Assembly (NCBI GenBank): GCA_000333855.2
Contig: CM007346.1
Location: forward strand, 630,423-694,422
Length of the DNA stretch: 64,000 nt
Origin: Endotrypanum monterogeii
Taxonomy: Eukaryota > Euglenozoa > Kinetoplastea > Trypanosomatida > Trypanosomatidae
Direction: 5' to 3'
Shown one piece after another: positions 61,806 through 64,000 of this stretch. The position numbers were made by a program, and so were the translations under genes. The notes beneath the pieces are model-generated. The model ran no database searches. It saw nothing but the letters and a program-made list of their open reading frames with translations, and was not told the DNA's origin. Position 1 is the stretch's first letter. Every line of letters begins with the position of its first letter.

Positions 61806-62777
61806 ATGTTGCTGGAAACCTGGGCGGTGGCCGCTGTCGCGATCGTCGATGTTGAGGGCACGCCGCTTCTCCTCCGCACGTACACCTCGCCGAAGGATGT
61901 TTTGAATTCCCCAGCAGCACCACTGCACGCGCACCTCTACATAGGGCCAGAAGATGTTATCAAGCTGCATTTCGCCCTCTTCGCTTCTCTGGACCGCTGT
62001 GAGGAGATGCGCGAGTCTTCAGCGCAACTGCTCCCCGTGACTAGTGCGTCCCCGTCAAAGCCGACCGCAACGAGCGGTACCGAAGCCTCGCATGTTGCCA
62101 CTAAGAGCGGAGAGGTTTTCTCTGCAGAGACGAAAGGCGTCGTCGTTAGCACCTCGGCGACCACGACCAGTGCTCCTTTGAAGACTTCCATGGTCAGCGC
62201 GTCAGCAGCGAGTACAGCGCGGCTGATCTCTCCAACGACAGACGCGCGTTATTTGGGAAAGCTGCTCGAAAGCTATCGCATGCGCAGCTACGGCTTTCGC
62301 TCTGTCACTGGCCTTCACACGCTGCTGGTGACTGTGGGGGGTGATGCGCCGGCTGATGCGATGGTGCCTCTCTGCCGTGCGTTGTACGAATGCGCCTCCG
62401 CTGCGCTATGCAATCCGTTTCGCACTTCATATCAATGCTGGCGGGCGCAGGAGGAGCTGCTGATGCAAGCGTCGTCATCCACACTCCGGGGTGAGGAAGC
62501 TGGCGTGGCGACATCACAACTTGCAAATGAAGAAGGGGGTAGGGACGAGAGCCGTAGGTGTAATCCGGCGACTGAGAGTGGTGCTTTCTGGACTGGCGCA
62601 CACCGGCTCTCCTACCCACCCGGTGCTGTGGAGTGGAGCTGGCCGCGGTCGGCGCCTACCTCTCCCGCTGCTCTCACCGCAGAGCCAACGCTAGCGCTTT
62701 CCCGTACCTTTAACGCACAAATCGAGGGGCTATTGTCGAGCTTCACTGTCACCGCACGAAGCTGCATTATCAAGTGA
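61806..62777 (+). CDS. TRAPP complex subunit, TRAPPC2L/Tca17-like (sedlin family)
   Basis: Predicted 323-residue cytosolic protein with the longin-like sedlin fold in three pieces. The first (1-70) has V-A-A-V-A-I-V-D-V-E-G-T-P-L-L-L-R and H-F-A-L-F-A-S-L-D-R-C-E-E. The second (147-216) has Y-G-F-R-S-V-T-G-L-H-T-L-L-V-T-V, a helix, and L-C-N-P-F, where the N-P-F (203-205) is conserved in TRAPPC2L and TRAPPC2. The third (298-313) has L-S-R-T-F-N-A-Q-I-E-G-L-L, matching the final helix S-R-A-F-D-x-x-V. Two low-complexity insertions (71-146 and 217-297) separate them; the human protein is about 140 residues. TRAPP complexes tether vesicles and activate Rab GTPases in ER-Golgi and Golgi traffic. 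The frame opens at GTG 61671; 61806 is the first ATG. Confidence 0.82.
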   Translation: MLLETWAVAAVAIVDVEGTPLLLRTYTSPKDVLNSPAAPLHAHLYIGPEDVIKLHFALFASLDRCEEMRESSAQLLPVTSASPSKPTATSGTEASHVATKSGEVFSAETKGVVVSTSATTTSAPLKTSMVSASAASTARLISPTTDARYLGKLLESYRMRSYGFRSVTGLHTLLVTVGGDAPADAMVPLCRALYECASAALCNPFRTSYQCWRAQEELLMQASSSTLRGEEAGVATSQLANEEGGRDESRRCNPATESGAFWTGAHRLSYPPGAVEWSWPRSAPTSPAALTAEPTLALSRTFNAQIEGLLSSFTVTARSCIIK

Positions 62778-63631
62778 GGCTCCAGGTGCGTCACCGGTGG
62801 TCTCTTCCCCTCCTGACCTCCGTTTTGAATTGAGGTGCCGCATCTTCTGCCTTGCAGGAGGTAGACGTGAAGAGACGACGACGGAGGGGCGCTCTGATGC
62901 GAGCGAGATGCTGTAGGGCCACTGCTCTTCTCTTTGCGGACTTGCTCTTTCATGATGGAGATATAGATTCGGGGCAGTGCTTTGGATCATCTGTTTCCTC
63001 GGTGTTGGCATTACCCCATCTCCCATCATTTCTTGGAGTGCTCCAGTGTACTTCCCACCTCCGACATGGAGTGAGCTCACTGAAAGGGTTCCGTGATATT
63101 TTCAAGGGGCAGTCTGAGGGCGATCGCCTGGTGAATGTTTCTGTGCAACTGATGGTTTGACCACTAGCAAAAAAAAAAAAAAAATGGGCGTCATTAAAAA
63201 AAAAAAAATTGCTGTTCGATGCCTTTTGACTTGTGATGTTTTGCAGACTGTCGTGACAGCAAGTGCGACATCCCTTCCCTCCTTTCCTTCCTCCCCCCTT
63301 TTCACTGCGGTGATTTCACCTGAGTGCAATTACAAGCGAGTTGGCGCCTCTGTCACGTCTGCGATCTCTATCTTGATCCCTCCTTCCCACTTTCTCTATT
63401 GTTTAACACACACACACACACACACACACATCTAATTTTTTTTTTTTGCTTTTGCCTCTCGCGTTTGCTTCGCTTGCGCTGGGATGGCGTGCCAAAGAAG
63501 AGACGAGTGCTTTGCTTCGTTCTCGCGCTATCCCCCCCATTTCAGCAAAGAATAGTCTCACATCTCTATTTACCTTCCTTCACATTCCCTTTTTTTTTGT
63601 GTTTTTCTCCGGCTTCGTCTCTCCAGTGTAT

Positions 63632-63662
<31 letters not shown>

Positions 63663-63836
63663 ATTCGAGTTTTCCACTCTCCCCTTCCCTTCCCTTCCCC
63701 ACTTTTTTTTCGTTTGTGTGTGTATGTGTCTGTCTGTGTGCTTCACACGTATCAGCATCGAGTGTGACGAGTGAAGGATCGGGGTTGATGGGGGAAAACT
63801 CAAACCCTCCCCCCTAGACATACACACACACACACA

Positions 63837-63886
<50 letters not shown>

Positions 63887-64000
63887 TACACACACACACA
63901 CACAAATACAGAAGAACGCGTTTAATGATAATAGAAAGCAAGTGATTGTTCTTGTACATTTCCTACCCCCTCTTCTTCTACCCCCTCTCCCCCCCTACCT
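62778..64000. other. Right-edge intergenic/UTR sequence
   Basis: No gene seen. It begins with ~390 bases of mixed composition, then two A-runs (63169-63183 and 63197-63209), a CA run (63408-63430), a TA tract (63631-63653), and a long CA array (63820-63903) near the right edge. Confidence 0.7.
63820..63903. repeat. Long (CA)n array
   Basis: About 84 bases of CA repeats with a few TA, CG and AA interruptions; the longest dinucleotide array in the window. Confidence 0.95.

Noticed and set aside
63820..63903. CRISPR or telomere-like array
   Set aside because: It is a plain CA dinucleotide array without spacers, and it does not match the TTAGGG telomere repeat.
1..64000. tRNA, rRNA or snRNA genes
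   Set aside because: I looked for tRNA B-box-like sequences and cloverleaf flanks in the spacers and found none convincing. A tRNAscan-SE or Infernal run would be decisive.

Overview
The window looks like part of a Leishmania-type trypanosomatid chromosome. Twelve intron-less protein-coding genes all lie on the + strand. They are separated by 1.0-4.5 kb of pyrimidine-rich, microsatellite-rich sequence, which fits one polycistronic transcription unit whose mRNAs mature by spliced-leader trans-splicing and polyadenylation. A T- or CT-rich tract followed by an AG lies a short way upstream of nearly every start codon. Coding regions are GC-rich and many proteins carry long Ser/Gly/Ala/Gln low-complexity inserts, as is usual in Leishmania. 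I cannot fix the species. Starts are assigned to ATG only; several open frames extend upstream through GTG or TTG, which I do not treat as starts in a eukaryote.

Layout, left to right: an Eaf6-like NuA4 histone acetyltransferase subunit (1233-2234); the U3 snoRNP protein UTP10/HEATR1 (3301-11565); O6-methylguanine-DNA methyltransferase (12582-13421); a repeat block flanking an assembly gap (13937-14740); a four-finger zinc-finger protein (15249-17180); a 4.5 kb gene-poor stretch; a 2,449-residue protein with a Gln/Ser/Gly-rich N-terminus and a DUF789-like C-terminus (21666-29015); an unrecognised 900-residue protein (30626-33328); a large DOT1-like methyltransferase (34909-37755); a membrane-anchored ELMO-domain protein (39022-40269); a protein with a PABP-binding PAM2-like motif at its N-terminus and a C-terminal membrane anchor (41844-43547); a 2,898-residue leucine-rich-repeat protein with an internally duplicated domain (46830-55526); a TCAIM-like DUF4460/DUF4461 protein (56659-58860); a 556-bp tandem repeat (59852-60880); and a TRAPPC2L/Tca17-like TRAPP subunit (61806-62777).

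The genes do not form one pathway, as expected for a trypanosomatid transcription unit. Expression control must be mostly post-transcriptional, and the sequence shows candidate elements: short upstream ORFs (one sharing an ATGA stop-start with the DUF789-like gene, one overlapping the DOT1-like start), a perfect stem-loop in the ELMO 3' region, CA/TA/TG tracts, and a possible alternative trans-splice site inside the zinc-finger coding region. The most promising undescribed item is the PAM2-like tail-anchored protein, whose architecture suggests it tethers poly(A)-binding protein, and so mRNA, to an organelle surface.
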